This document shows, piece by piece, positions 22,396-32,851 of a stretch of 64,000 nucleotides of DNA (positions are counted from its first letter, which is position 1; every line of letters begins with the position of its first letter). The notes under the pieces are model-generated. The model saw only the letters and a list, made by a program, of their open reading frames with translations, made no database searches and had not been told where the DNA came from. A program made the position numbers and the translations under genes. Origin of the DNA: Taxillus chinensis (Eukaryota > Streptophyta > Magnoliopsida > Santalales > Loranthaceae). The stretch covers positions 48,749,321-48,813,320 of the forward strand of contig CM042090.1 of the NCBI GenBank assembly GCA_023512835.1, in the 5' to 3' direction.

Positions 22396-23664
22396 TGATG
22401 GTCCCTTTGAGCCTAGAGGGGGGGTAAATAGGCTCTTATCTAAACTCTTTTTATCTCTTAAGGCACTACACTAATCTAGTCAAGTGATAGAATCACTACG
22501 GAAGATAACCAGATAGTGGAAGTATTTTGTTTTATTATCAAGATATAAATACAACAAAATAGAAGCAAGACTCTCTTACACTCTGTTTACAAAGGGATTC
22601 ACACACTAGCCTAGATTATTTCTTTGAGCTCTTGTGCATACACAGGTTATTCAGGCTTGTTCGCACATGTACACACTCTTTTACAAATATACAAGTATGA
22701 ATATTTATACAAACATTCTTAAGAGACAACCTTGGAACTTGTAGTTTCGGAATGCGTTCAGCACTAACTATTCCTCGGTAATCTCTCTGTCTTGACTGCT
22801 GCGGTTTGTGGAGCTCAATGTCTTGGGTTTGAAGAGTATAAGTGCATTTGTGAGTTCCCAAATACAATTGAGGTTGTGTCCACATATCCGGATGATCCAC
22901 GTGTAAGATTCTTCAGGTTCTCAATAAGTTTGTCTTACATCGGGACGCCACGAGTTGATAACTTTAAATGCGGTGAGTTGAAGTAGTATCTTCTTGGTCC
23001 GGTGTAATTTTCCTTACTCCGTTGCTAATGAAGCTCGGAACCTTACTCCGTGTCAGTAGTTGCTTACTCCGTATCTGTTTAGTACTGGAATCATTAGTCC
23101 GTGTCAGCGCCTCCTTACTCCGCATGTAAGTTCCTTACTCCGTATGTAAATTGCTTACTCCGTATGTAAGTTCCTTACTCCGTATGTAAGTTCCTTACTC
23201 CGGGTGAGTCTAAGGGATCAGAATGCTTACTCCGTACTAGCGCTTCCTTACTCCGTATGAGTAAAGTTGTCTGGATTCCTTACTCCGCATCTAGTTTCCT
23301 TACTTCGTGCAAATAAAGACTCGGGTCCTTATTCTGCATTAATACTTCCTTACTCCGTATCAGTTTGACTTAGTCCGTTTGAGGCACTAGGAACATATTC
23401 CGCAATCCGTAGCTTTTAAGTTCTTAGTCCGCACGAATGTTCCTTATTCCGTATGTATTGATGACTTGGTTATTTACCAAGTGTTTGACGACACTCACTC
23501 TTGTCCGAATCAGGATTATGTATCCTGTCCTTAGCTTTGCTCTCACGAGTGCATCTCCGGATTAATAACATATCTTCTGCAACGATCAAATAAACACAAA
23601 AGATCTCAGATCAAATTACATAAGGCTTTATCAGCATTATCCAAATTCTAGGTTTGATCCAACA
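22396..23664. mobile_element. Probable solo LTR (Ty1/copia-like) in Ogre A LTR
   Basis: The segment starts TGATGGTCCC and ends GATCCAACA, with AAGTC before and AAGTT after, one mismatch in a 5-bp target duplication. It begins with GAGCCTAGAGGGGGGG, a block seen at the start of some plant LTR elements (from memory). No coding domain lies inside. It could also be an unrelated insert; only the flanks and TG...CA ends support the call. Confidence 0.5.
22995..23460. repeat. Degenerate TTCCTTACTCCGTATG repeats
   Basis: About fifteen irregularly spaced copies of CTTACTCCG, often with GTATGTAAGTT between them, within the probable solo LTR. Confidence 0.75.
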
Positions 23665-23730
23665 AAGTTAATGACAGATATGGAATAATAAATATATATG
23701 TCCAACCCGGACAAAATGGGGTCTGACACA

Positions 23731-24259
23731 GTATCTGAAGGGAACTGAGAATTTGGGACTATGGTATCCAAGAGAGTCTGATTTCAAACTGAGAGGATAT
23801 TCAGATGCAGGCTTTGCCGGATGCAGGATTGATAAGAAGAGCACCAGTGGAACATGCCAACTTCTTGGCAATAGACTTGTATCCTGGTTTAGCAAGAAAC
23901 AGAATTCAGTTTCAACCTCCACAACTGAAGCTGAATATATTGCTGCATGAAGCTGTTATGCTCAATTGCTTTGGATGGCCAGTCAACTTTCAGACTATGG
24001 GTTTAACCTGAAGGCTGTGCCTCTGTATTGTGACAATACAAGTGCCATTGCAATATCTAACAATCCTGTTATGCATCCCAAAACGAAGCACATTGAGGTC
24101 AGACATCACTTCATACGTGACCATGTGCTGAAGAAAGACATTTCCCTGGAATATATATCCATTGATGACCAGCTTGCTGACATATTCACCAAAGCACTGC
24201 AAGAAGCCAGGTTCAATGAACTTCTGACAAAACTTGGCATGTTAGATTTAAATTCATAA
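23731..24259 (+). pseudogene. Ty1/copia RNase H, 3' end of pol
   Basis: Reads GLWYPRESDFKLRGYSDAGFAG, then KKSTSGTCQLLG, then STTEAEYIAA followed by an in-frame TGA, then CDNTSAIAIS, KHIEVRHHFIRD and QLADIFTKAL, ending with TAA. These are the closing blocks of copia polyproteins. Only the last part of pol is left because Ogre A ends directly before it. The stop sits where a sense codon normally joins AEYIAA to the next block. Confidence 0.9.
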
Positions 24260-24532
24260 GTTTCACAGCATGTCTTGTGTTTCATTTCAACCTAATTACC
24301 AGTGCATGAACATAAGTATGACACTATTAATGACTATTTATGTCTCCATGAAAATTAGTAGTGACTAAGTGTGATTCATGCATGTCTACTGTGGGAAATT
24401 GAGAAATCACATGGATGAAACTTGTCACCTCTGAACCTGGTTCAAGTCTTTTGTGCAACCTGTCATGAATCCTCAAGTCTTGAGTGAAATGAGTACAATT
24501 CCCTTTATGTTTAAATTAAATGATATTCCTAT
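24260..24532 (+). other. 3' tail of the copia fragment
   Basis: Non-coding sequence after the pol stop up to the Ogre B LTR. No purine tract or copia LTR start is evident, so the fragment is cut on both sides by Ogre elements. Confidence 0.5.
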
Positions 24533-27500
24533 TGTTGGATCCCATTTTGTCCGGGTTGGACATACTAACCCCATTTGATATACCTTTCTGCTCATGCCAT
24601 ATACCTTGTTGAACAGGTCCACAATGATCCCATACTTCTAAGGAATTGTTCGGAATTGATGTTAGCCCCAATTTGCACGAGATGGATACAATTGACACGG
24701 ACGGGGGAGTCCAAAATTAATGACTTTTGCAACAAGTCCTTGAAGCGCCCCAAGACCAACACCAGGTGATAGAGGATAAAAATTGGAGATTAACGCACTT
24801 GATCGAGCTCAAATCGGACTTAAAATGAAGAAATTATGGCCAAAACAACTTTCATTGGAAAAAGTCGAAACTTGCCAAAAGACGGTCAATGCCCCTGGTC
24901 AAATCACCCGAAAAGGTGACCATGCAAAATTCTTCAAAGTGTCAATTTAGGCGAATACGGATCTTCCCAAACAATCCCCAGAAAGTTGTCCATTTTTGCA
25001 TTTTAGGTGAAGGGTGAGAAGGTAATTAAAAGTTAAAAAAAAACAAAAAAACAAAAAACTTTGGGGTTGACCGTTGACCGTTGACCTGCCGACACTTCGA
25101 CCCATTGACCTTCAAAGCCTCGAAGCCCCGAAGCATCGAAGCCCCAAAGCCCCGAAGCCTCGAAGCCTCGAAGCCCCGCTGCCGACACTTAGACTTACGA
25201 CTCGCCCCTTCGGAGTTTCAAACGCTGTGAAGATGCGAAGCCCCGCGCCTTACGACGCCGACCTGCGACGCCTTCGACCCGTGACTTACGACGCCCGCGA
25301 CTTACGACGCCTTAACCTGCGAACCTTCAACCCGTTGACCATTGACCATTGACCGTTGACCTGCCGACACTCCGACCGTCGACCCTTCGACCTTGGACAC
25401 TCGAAGCCTATAAACCTTTGACCTGCAGGCACTCCGACCTTCGAACCTTGACCTGGAACGCCTGTAAGCCTTCGACCCGTTGACCGTTGACCTTCGACCT
25501 GTCGACACTTCGACCCGTTGACCGTTGACCTACCGACACTTCGACCTTCGACCCTGGACACTCGAAGCCTATAAACCTTTGACCTGCCGACATTCCGACC
25601 TTCGAACCTTGACCTACAATGCCTGTAAGCCTTCGATCCGTTGACCGTTGACCTTCGACCTGCTGACACTTCGACCCGTTGACCGTTGACCTTCGCCCCA
25701 CCGAAGCTTCGAACCTGCCGACACTTCAACCTGCCGACACTCCAACCTGCCGACACTTCGATCCTCTAACCCCTTGACCTTCGCTGGTTGGCGTTTCTTG
25801 CTGGCTCTTCTCGCTGGCTGTTCACGAGACCCGTATTCTGCGCTAGCCATCTGATAAAGAATCATTTTTCAACAACCTGTCCGTCACATGTGCTAAAATA
25901 CAAATTCAAAAGGCAATCACGAGCTGCCCTGTTTTCCGCACAAGCTGTCCACCCGACAAAGCATCGAATCTGCAAATTAATAAAGCTGGAATTAATAATA
26001 CACTCGACAAAACATTTAATGCAGCAATTAATGAGTCCAGCCAAAAACTGCTATCAACCCTTTTAAACTCAGTCTTCCGTCCACGCAAAAAGAAAAAAAA
26101 GGGAAGGATCACGCCTGAGCCTCGTCCCAGCGTAAACAAAGAGAGATCGAGGAGCATTGAAAAAACCTGCTACCATTTACGCCCCAGCCTCGTCCTAGCG
26201 CAAACAGAGAGAAAAACGCCCAAAGTTCAAAAAAAAAAAAACAGAGATCTCGCCCAAAAAAGGAGGGGAGTTCGACAGAAAGGAAAAGAAGAGAGTTTGC
26301 CCAGCAAAAAGAGGGGAGTTCGACAGAAAGAAAAAAGAAGAGAAAGAAAGAGGATTACGTCCAAAAAAAAAGAGACAAAGAGAAAGAGAAAAGAGAGACC
26401 CCTCATCTGACGAGGAACCCTCTTGCCCAAGCACTGATTACACTAAGCTCTTCATTTTCCCCAAAGTCTTCACATCAAAAAAAAAACGCCCCAGTTTCTT
26501 CCATGCAAAAAAAACGTCCAGAGAGAGAGAGAACAGAAAGATTCCTTATCTCTAACAAAAAAACCTGCTGCCATTTTTTCCTCATACCCAGCTCCCTAAT
26601 CCAAAAAAAGGGGGGAAGGAGAGTTCAATCCCAGAAAACGCCCAGGTTTGCTGCCAATTTCGCACAGCCACTTCTCTTCAAAGACACCAAGAAAGGAGTC
26701 ACGCCTTCCCGCCAACGTTGCAGCAATCGGAGCCCCAAATCCAAGATAAAGTCGGGTTAATTTTTCATTTCGATTGCCTTACACTATTCTCTTGTTTTTT
26801 TTTTTGTAATTGTTGTGTTGTGTTGTTTCTTTTCATTATCCTGCTTTTTATTCATTTTCTTTTGTTTTATGGATTGTAATTGTCATTTCACATAAAGTTG
26901 TAATATGTAATAGCAAGGAAACTCAAAAAAAAAAGAGGCAAAAAAAGAGAGGCGTAAAAAAAAAGGAGATGAATAAAAAAAAGGGAAAAAAAAAGAGTGC
27001 TTTTATTTTTCTTTTGTGGATGTCACACTCACACACTCCACATCTATTTTGATATATGTGTTCCTATGTATTTTCAATTGTTGAAACGCGTAGATTTAGG
27101 TTCAAAGCTTTAAAAAACACACAAAAAAAATAACAAAATGTATTCCACAAAATATTTTTCCAAAACGTCTTCTATAACATGTTTTTCTATAAAAAGTTTT
27201 CAAAATGTGTTCAAAATATCTCCTTGAAAAAACAAAACAAAAAAAAAAAGCATTTTCATGTTTTAAAGCCAAAAAAAAACCAAAATTAGTACTTCAATTT
27301 CTAAAATCAAAAAACAAAAAAAGACAAAAAAAACAACAAAAAATGTATGTTTTCTAACCCAAGAAAAACCAAAAAAAGGGGGAAAATAAAAAATCATTTT
27401 CTAGGACTTCAATTTCTCAAAGTAAAACCAAAAACCCAAAACCAACCCATAGGATCTCATTCTCTACTTCAAACAAAAACCCAAAACTTTTAGGATTCCC

Positions 27501-27767
27501 TTTAGAAATTTAGGATAAATCCATTTTAACCATGACTTTAATAAATAACTTAGCTAAATAAAAATCATAGACTTTTTAGGAAACTTAACCAGTTATGGTA
27601 GTACAAATAAAATAAAACCTCCTCCTCCTAAATTAGATACCGAAAGGGCGCTATAGGGGTGCTAATCCTTCCCTACACGTAACCAACTCCCGAACCCTTT
27701 TCTGATAACGCAAACCACATCTTTTTACTACTCAAAGTAGAGGGTATCTAATTGTACCCCAAAAACA
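24533..27767 (+). repeat. 5' LTR of Ogre B
   Basis: About 3.2 kb from TGTTGGATCCCATTTTG to CCAAAAACA, two bases before the primer site. The last 130 bp match the end of the A LTR closely (AAAGGGCGCT, GGGGTGCTAATCCTTCCC). The body contains a TTGACC-rich repeat zone and long A runs. The outer end is proposed from shared sequence with A, since the 3' LTR is outside the window. Confidence 0.75.
25060..25790 (+). repeat. TTGACC-rich degenerate repeat zone in Ogre B LTR
   Basis: Irregular repetition of CCGTTGACCGTTGACC, CTGCCGACACTTCGACC and CGAAGCC units. I count about twenty TTGACC hexamers, which equal the core of the W-box bound by WRKY factors. The zone is GC-richer than the surrounding LTR. 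ORFs called across it are repeat artefacts. Confidence 0.85.
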
Positions 27768-27769
27768 GT

Positions 27770-27782
27770 TGGTGGCGACTCT
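27770..27782 (+). other. Primer-binding site of Ogre B
   Basis: TGGTGGCGACTCT two bases behind the LTR end; identical to the site in element A. Confidence 0.8.
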
Positions 27783-28495
27783 AAATTTTCTCACCATTGG
27801 TTTAGTTTGTGCCCACCCCAAATGGGCCCGGACGAAAACCAGGTGATGATAAATGCGACTCTGGGGGACGAAACACTTTAGAGAGTTAGGTCTAAAACTA
27901 GGATTAGGAGGTTGTTTTTTGTACTGTTGTATATATTTAACTGTGGTGCTAAGTTGTTTTTTTGATAAAATTGTGATTTACTTATTTTTTAACAATTGTC
28001 GTTTATCTTTAAATTGTGATTTATTTATACGCTTTAACTACCATGATAGTTGTGATTTATTGCTTTCCATACTTGTTGCATTCATGCATAACCCTATACC
28101 CGGGTTTAGCACAATTTAGGTTAGCGAGGTTCAGTACGGTCCCCAGCGCATTGATCATTATCCACAATGGGGCCTTGGACTCCTCACTCAAGCTTGAGGT
28201 TCTTTTAAGGCACGTCCTTTTAAGATCCCCCTCCGGTAAATCCCATGGTGTACGGAGCCCTCTATTGAGGAAGTTTGGGAACCAACGAATATGATAGGTG
28301 TAGCAATAGAAGCCCATCAGGGGCATTGACCCACATTTTGTTTGCTCATTCCATGCCTTTGTTTTGTAGGGTAGTCGTTAAGTCATCCCCTGCACATTTA
28401 CTATTGGTTTATTCTTTATCCTGTCTGACTGCCTTGATACATATTAACCTGTCATCCTAACCTGTCATCATGCATAGCACGACATTCATATATGC
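27783..28495 (+). other. Leader of Ogre B
   Basis: Non-coding leader up to the extra ORF, similar to 18,925-19,640 on the other strand. Nothing else recognisable. Confidence 0.6.
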
Positions 28496-29896
28496 ATGGC
28501 AACTTTCAGTCATCTCCTAAAAGGCCCTCATGACAAGGAGGCCATCGCAGTGGTGGCCCAAGCATCTGGAGACATTCAACTTCGCCTTGGAGATTTTCCG
28601 CCAGGAGAAGCCCACAAGGTAGAACATGTTATCATAGAAGATCAGCTGGACTACACTAAGGAGGTACAGACAATATGGAGGCAGTGGTCAGACGAAAGGA
28701 AAAGCATATACATACAACAGTTTGGGGATTTGCTCCATATGACCGAGCTACTGGCCGATAAGGATATCCTTGGGGCAGCCATATATTTCTGGGAGCCTCG
28801 ACGGTGGTGCTTTGACTTCAACGGTATAGATCTTGTTCCCACAATAGAAGAATACAGAAGATTATTGGATATCCCCGTGGAAAATAAAATGAGGATCTAT
28901 TTACCGGAGCCCAGAAGATCATGTCGAAGGGCCTTTGCTGAGATAATGGGAAAGCCAGTATGGGACTCACCGACGGTCACAACCTATGGTGGGCGAGAAT
29001 ATCTTCCATGGGCAATAATCAAAGAAATAATACAGACCACAACAGAAGCAGGGGCACACAAACTGCTTACACTAGCTATATATGGGCAAGTTATTTTCCC
29101 GAGGATACCGGCCCACATCAATGGAGCAATTGTAGATTTGGTCCAGCAGGTGCTCAAAGGATGTGACCCTACTCCTGCTATCTTGGCCGAAACCATTCGA
29201 TCTCTTACTTATCTGAGGAGTAAAGGCTCGGGACAGTTCATGGGGTGCCTACCTCTCCTATGTACCTGGTTGCAAGGTCATTTCCCCTGTAGTGTTCATC
29301 ATTTTCCTGTTGTTTATCAGGTACTAGCCACAACACTACTAGATATTCTGCTCAGCAAGTGGAGCCTACCTAAAAACTTTGAAAGCTGGAAAAAGAAGTT
29401 GGAGAACCTCACAGAAGCTGACATTACCTGGGCTGCTCCTTGGATGCCGGTGGTCTGCATGACATATAGCTGCGGGGACTACAATTGGGTTCTACTTTTC
29501 GGTCCCTGGGGAGGAACTGCCTATGCACCACTACAGGTGGGAAGACAAGTGGGGCGTCATCAGATTATCCCCGTGCTATTTGGCATGGAAGAGTGTGACT
29601 TCACTTACAGTAGAACCATGCTCACAGAAAAAGGCAACAATATGTATCAGGCATGGTCCATACCACACAAGATCCAACCCAACAGTTCAAAACCTGGTGT
29701 TTACCCCGCATACATATCTTGGAGGGCACAACACAAGCCACAGCTAACTACAGACATGAAGGCTATCCTCCAGGAGAATCAGACTTTAAGGCAGCAGATC
29801 CAGAGGCTAGAAGCATTGTTAGAAGGAGCTCTTCAGAGGTTGCAGCTGAGGGAAAAACAAATAGAGACCATATTAAAACAGAGGAGGAGCGGGTGA
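28496..29896 (+). CDS. Intact extra ORF upstream of gag in Ogre B
   Basis: 466 codons without interruption, starting MATFSHLLKGPHDK and ending KQIETILKQRRSG. The N-terminal two thirds are a mixed alpha/beta sequence with FWEPRRWCFDFNG and DLVPTIEEYRRLL; the last 60 residues (ENQTLRQQIQRLEALLEGALQ and onward) have leucine heptads typical of a coiled coil. It belongs to a plant family of unknown function frequent in retrotransposons (I recall DUF7745, not verified). An ORF in this place is known for Ogre elements. It is followed by about 230 bp before gag. Confidence 0.85.
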   Translation: MATFSHLLKGPHDKEAIAVVAQASGDIQLRLGDFPPGEAHKVEHVIIEDQLDYTKEVQTIWRQWSDERKSIYIQQFGDLLHMTELLADKDILGAAIYFWEPRRWCFDFNGIDLVPTIEEYRRLLDIPVENKMRIYLPEPRRSCRRAFAEIMGKPVWDSPTVTTYGGREYLPWAIIKEIIQTTTEAGAHKLLTLAIYGQVIFPRIPAHINGAIVDLVQQVLKGCDPTPAILAETIRSLTYLRSKGSGQFMGCLPLLCTWLQGHFPCSVHHFPVVYQVLATTLLDILLSKWSLPKNFESWKKKLENLTEADITWAAPWMPVVCMTYSCGDYNWVLLFGPWGGTAYAPLQVGRQVGRHQIIPVLFGMEECDFTYSRTMLTEKGNNMYQAWSIPHKIQPNSSKPGVYPAYISWRAQHKPQLTTDMKAILQENQTLRQQIQRLEALLEGALQRLQLREKQIETILKQRRSG

Positions 29897-30128
29897 GCGA
29901 CCACCCCAGGAGGAAGAGGCGCCGTGCTACTTAGGAGATGACCGGAAGAGTGCTTTAAGATCATGTAGCACTAGCCTTCATTTTACATGGCATTTCAGCA
30001 TTAAATGTTTGTATTGTGTGTTTGGTCTGTAATAAAGTTGTTTGTTTTTCTAACCCTCCGCATATACATTCCATGCATACATGCATATCAAATAAAAAAA
30101 AATCAAATAAAAGTTCCCTTGTACCCAG

Positions 30129-30910
30129 GTGGGTAGCAGCCTCTCTCTAGGATTGCGCACTCTTACAATCTCAGATCTCGCCGCAATCAAGTATCACAGC
30201 CACAACCGATGGCAGACGAAGCGAGAGAAACGGACTCATGGGTTTAGAACAATCACAACAAGCCCTGCAGGGGCAAATGGCTTTGATGATGGATATGCTC
30301 ACCAAGATGACTGAAGAAAGAGAAAGAATCCCGGCAAGAGGAACCCCGACAGGGGGAACTATCAATCACCACCAAGAGCAGGGGCAAGACGTAGTTCAAC
30401 CGCCCAATCCGGCTCCAAGCCAGGCACCCACCTATCATCCTGCTATGGCACAACCTCCAACTCCAAATCAAACTCATTTCACTATGCCCACATCGGGACA
30501 TACAATGGAGGTAATGGGTTCCCTAGCTCCTCAGGAAAATATTGAGTCTCCCGCTCTACGCCGACTCGAGGAAAGATTGAAAGCCGTGGAAGGCATTGAC
30601 AGCTATGGCATGACCAGCCCACAAGACTTATGCTTAGTCCCTGGAGTGGTGCTACCGCCAAAGTTTAAAATGCCAGAATTTGAGAAGTTCAACGGGACTT
30701 GGTGTCCGAAGACACATCTAGCCATGTATTGTCAAAAGATGGCTGCCTATGCTGGTGAAGACAAGCTCCTCATGCATTGTTTCCAGGAAAGCCTAACCGG
30801 GGCATCCCTTCACTGGTACTTTCAACTGAATGGAAACCGCATTAAGACATGGAAGGAATTGGCTACCTCTTTCTTGGCACAATACAAACATGTCACCGAA
30901 TTGGCGCTGG
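30129..30910 (+). pseudogene. Ogre B gag, N-terminal part
   Basis: The start matches element A (MGSSLSLGLRTLTISD); a frameshift near 30,190-30,240 leads into the 30,238 frame (MGLEQSQQALQGQM). The gag core is visible: LRRLEERLKAVEG, KFKMPEFEKFNGT, AYAGEDKLLMHCFQ, SLHWYFQLNG. It breaks off after YKHVTELALG, where element A continues with DRLTLESLEKG. The break is the left edge of the viral insert. The C-terminal part resumes at 35,920. Confidence 0.9.
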
Positions 30911-30992
30911 GTTAGAGCATTTGGTGTTTAAACGTGTAGCTATTCGTGTAGCTATTCGTGAGTTAGAGCATTTAAACATGTCACCGAATGTC
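30911..30992. repeat. Patchwork filler at left virus junction
   Basis: Short direct copies of virus words (GTTAGAGCATTT, GTGTAGCTATTCGT) alternate with a 16-nt copy of the adjacent gag (AAACATGTCACCGAAT at 30,974-30,989, source 30,886-30,901). This is typical of templated end joining. Confidence 0.8.
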
Positions 30993-31053
30993 CGGGTTAA
31001 ACGTGTAGCTATTCGTGAGTTAGAGCATTTAATCAGGGATGGATGGAATGGGG
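30993..31053 (+). repeat. 61-bp terminal redundancy of the virus insert, left copy
   Basis: Begins CGGGTTAAACGTGTAGC and ends AATGGGG; identical to 35,177-35,237. It marks the overlap of the inserted circle. Confidence 0.9.
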
Positions 31054-31804
31054 ACCCCATCACGCCTAAGGACACCTCGATATCAGCCGGCTGGTAGACG
31101 GTCACTTCTCAGTGGCAGTGTTGGCCGAAGGCCACCTTTCCGTAATCGTCGGGCTAGTCGGATAACTGCTCAGACCAAGTATGTGCAGTACGTGCCGCGA
31201 TGGTATCGAAAACGATCAAGAGTTGATCGTCGTGGAGTCGAGGTGTTTACACATGATCTAGATAAGATCACCTTTGATGGTAAGGGTGATGTTCGTGTGT
31301 TGAACGCTATTAAATTGGGTAACAGCAAGCATGAACGTCAGAGTGATAAAATTGTTGTAAAGGGGATCCGTCTTTTGGGGAATGTTGTTCTTGGCCCAAC
31401 ACCGTAGCGAGGCGAGAAACGATCATGTTGTTTTACTCATTGTGGTGATGACAAGGTTGGTGATAGCGATCCGAATGCAGGATGATATATTCTCATCCAT
31501 TAGGCCAGCTAGTCCTGAAACGTGGACCGTACGAAGGGACATGGATGATCGGTTCGAATTATTCAAGGATGAAATTGTCACTAGAAGGCGGTGCGGATGC
31601 CTCACATGCGAAACGCCATATTGAGTTAGTTGATAAGTGGATCGATACAAATATTTGGACAGACTATCGAGATGCGTTATTTGGGCCAGTGACGGAATAG
31701 CAAGAGGCGCATTATATTTGGTCATTCTTGTTGTTAATGGGAGTCCATGTCATTATACACTCCGAGTTGAAATTCGTTTTGAATCGTTATTTATTGTAAT
31801 GTAG
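31039..31804 (+). pseudogene. V1: Geminivirus coat-protein-like gene (V1), frameshifted
   Basis: The start is an ATG at 31,039 or 31,048, followed by an arginine-rich N-terminus expected for DNA binding and nuclear import (RRPPFRNRRASR, RWYRKRSRVDRR). The middle has KGDVRVLNAIKLG. After 31,400 the frame is lost; recognisable capsid blocks follow in other frames: SPETWTVRRDMDDRFE near 31,510-31,560, a segment near 31,620-31,690, and the C-terminal strand ending at a TAG at 31,802. About 255 codons in length, normal for a geminivirus capsid protein. At least two frame breaks. The family assignment rests on these blocks. Confidence 0.8.
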
Positions 31805-31821
31805 GTTGATTGTGTTTTGTA

Positions 31822-32774
31822 ATGGATATGGAGGATTTACATACGGGAATAATTGAAGGTGTAAACTCCAACGATTATGAAGAAATTGAACTTTCGTTGC
31901 CAAATCTGTTTGACAAAGTGCGTATGAAATTTAGTGGTAAAAGCATGAAAATTGACAAGATATTAGTGCGATATTCGCACTATGCCCGCCTAATGCGCGG
32001 GGATACGTGCGGTTGGAGGTTATAGACGGGCGATTAGATGGTGCAGATGGTTTACAAGCGTATTATGTCATTCCAGTTGGATTGTCATTGCGAGTTGACA
32101 TACCACGATAATGGGTATTGCTCAAAGAAATGAGAAACAGGTACCATGGATTGTTCGGTATAAGTTAGAAGACTCAAACATTCATGCTTGGTGTGCATTA
32201 TTGCAAGATGCTAGGGTTTTTACGATACGCCTCGGCTGATATGCCGGGGAACAGGCCCTTCGGGCCCCTTCGGTGAAGATATTGAACAAAAAATATGGGC
32301 CTCATAATATTTGCGTGTGGCATTGCCAACCATCAAAGCCCGTTCCATATTTGGGCCGTGCGAGATCATTGTCGATGGGCCATTGCGACGGTAGACTCGT
32401 GATGGTGGGTTTGGCGAGACATCAATTGATTTGGATCACCGTTTGGGCCCTCGTCTTAGTCTCAATGGGCCTCGACGATTGAGGAGCCTTCGGACATGTG
32501 TTCGGATATTGGGCCCTCGGTTAGTCAAGTGGGCCATAATCGGCCCGTGGATACCGTTACGGGTTCCGCTTCTGTTGTAGTGGTTGAGCCTCGGGATTTA
32601 TTGGGCTTTGTCAAGGATGTTGTCGATATCTCATGTAGTCGGTCACGTCGTGAAGGTATTGGTGACTCGAAATTGGAGACTATAGATAGTTATGTGTCGG
32701 ATGGTCAAGTGCAGATAGGAACGGGTGTTGATGTGCAAGTAAATGATGATGGGAACGTTGTTCCAAGGAAGTGA
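31822..32774 (+). pseudogene. BC1-like viral movement-protein gene in virion sense, broken
   Basis: The N-terminal frame (31,822-32,025) has NDYEEIELSLPNLFD and SMKIDKILVRYSHYA, resembling the begomovirus DNA-B movement protein, which moves viral DNA between cells. A frame break after CGWRL is followed by readable fragments (GLQAYYVIPVGLSL; KILNKKYG near 32,278; the C-terminal frame to 32,774). Span is about 318 codons, close to the usual size near 300. A 1-nt deletion near 32,475 is revealed by the inverted copy at 35,584-35,860. It lies directly downstream of CP on the same strand, unlike BC1 in bipartite begomoviruses. Confidence 0.75.
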
Positions 32775-32851
32775 ATGTATGTGGATGTGTTTCTGTAATG
32801 TAATACAATGGAATACAGAAAGGCTGTTGTCGTCATTTTTTTACAACACAA

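Larger units (their letters stand above)
1..23730 (-). mobile_element. Ogre-like (Ty3/gypsy, Tat clade) element A, 3' end outside window
   Basis: Read on the minus strand the parts are in Ogre order: long LTR (19,656-23,730), PBS, leader, an extra ORF before gag, gag, protease with G-patch, RT, RNase H, a second RNase H and integrase, which runs off at base 1. The extra ORF, the G-patch and the dual RNase H are features known for Tat/Ogre elements. Tekay-A (4,130-14,672) interrupts the protease region and a probable copia solo LTR lies in the LTR. Several stops and frameshifts make it non-autonomous. It is the homologue of element B on the other strand, which helps to place the frameshifts. 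The 3' LTR and target-site duplication lie outside the window. Confidence 0.9.
19656..23730 (-). repeat. 5' LTR of Ogre A
   Basis: The inner end (minus strand ...CAAAAACA at 19,656) is fixed by the primer site and by similarity to the end of the B LTR (27,640-27,767). The outer end is proposed at 23,730: minus strand TGTGTCAGACCCCATTTTG with GTCCGGGTTGGACATA shortly inside, against TGTTGGATCCCATTTTG and the same GTCCGGGTTGGACATA at the start of the B LTR. About 1.27 kb of it is a probable copia solo LTR. It is strongly AT-rich with long T runs. Confidence 0.7.

Noticed and set aside
25286..25756. 156-codon minus ORF and its overlapping partners
   Set aside because: Periodic residues reflect the TTGACC repeat zone; open frames arise because the repeats lack stops.
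31039..32774. Reading the virion-strand genes as an integrated begomovirus DNA-B (nuclear shuttle and movement protein)
   Set aside because: The first gene has coat-protein blocks (SPETWTV and its end) and MP follows on the same strand; on DNA-B the two genes are convergent. REn and Rep are on the same insert.
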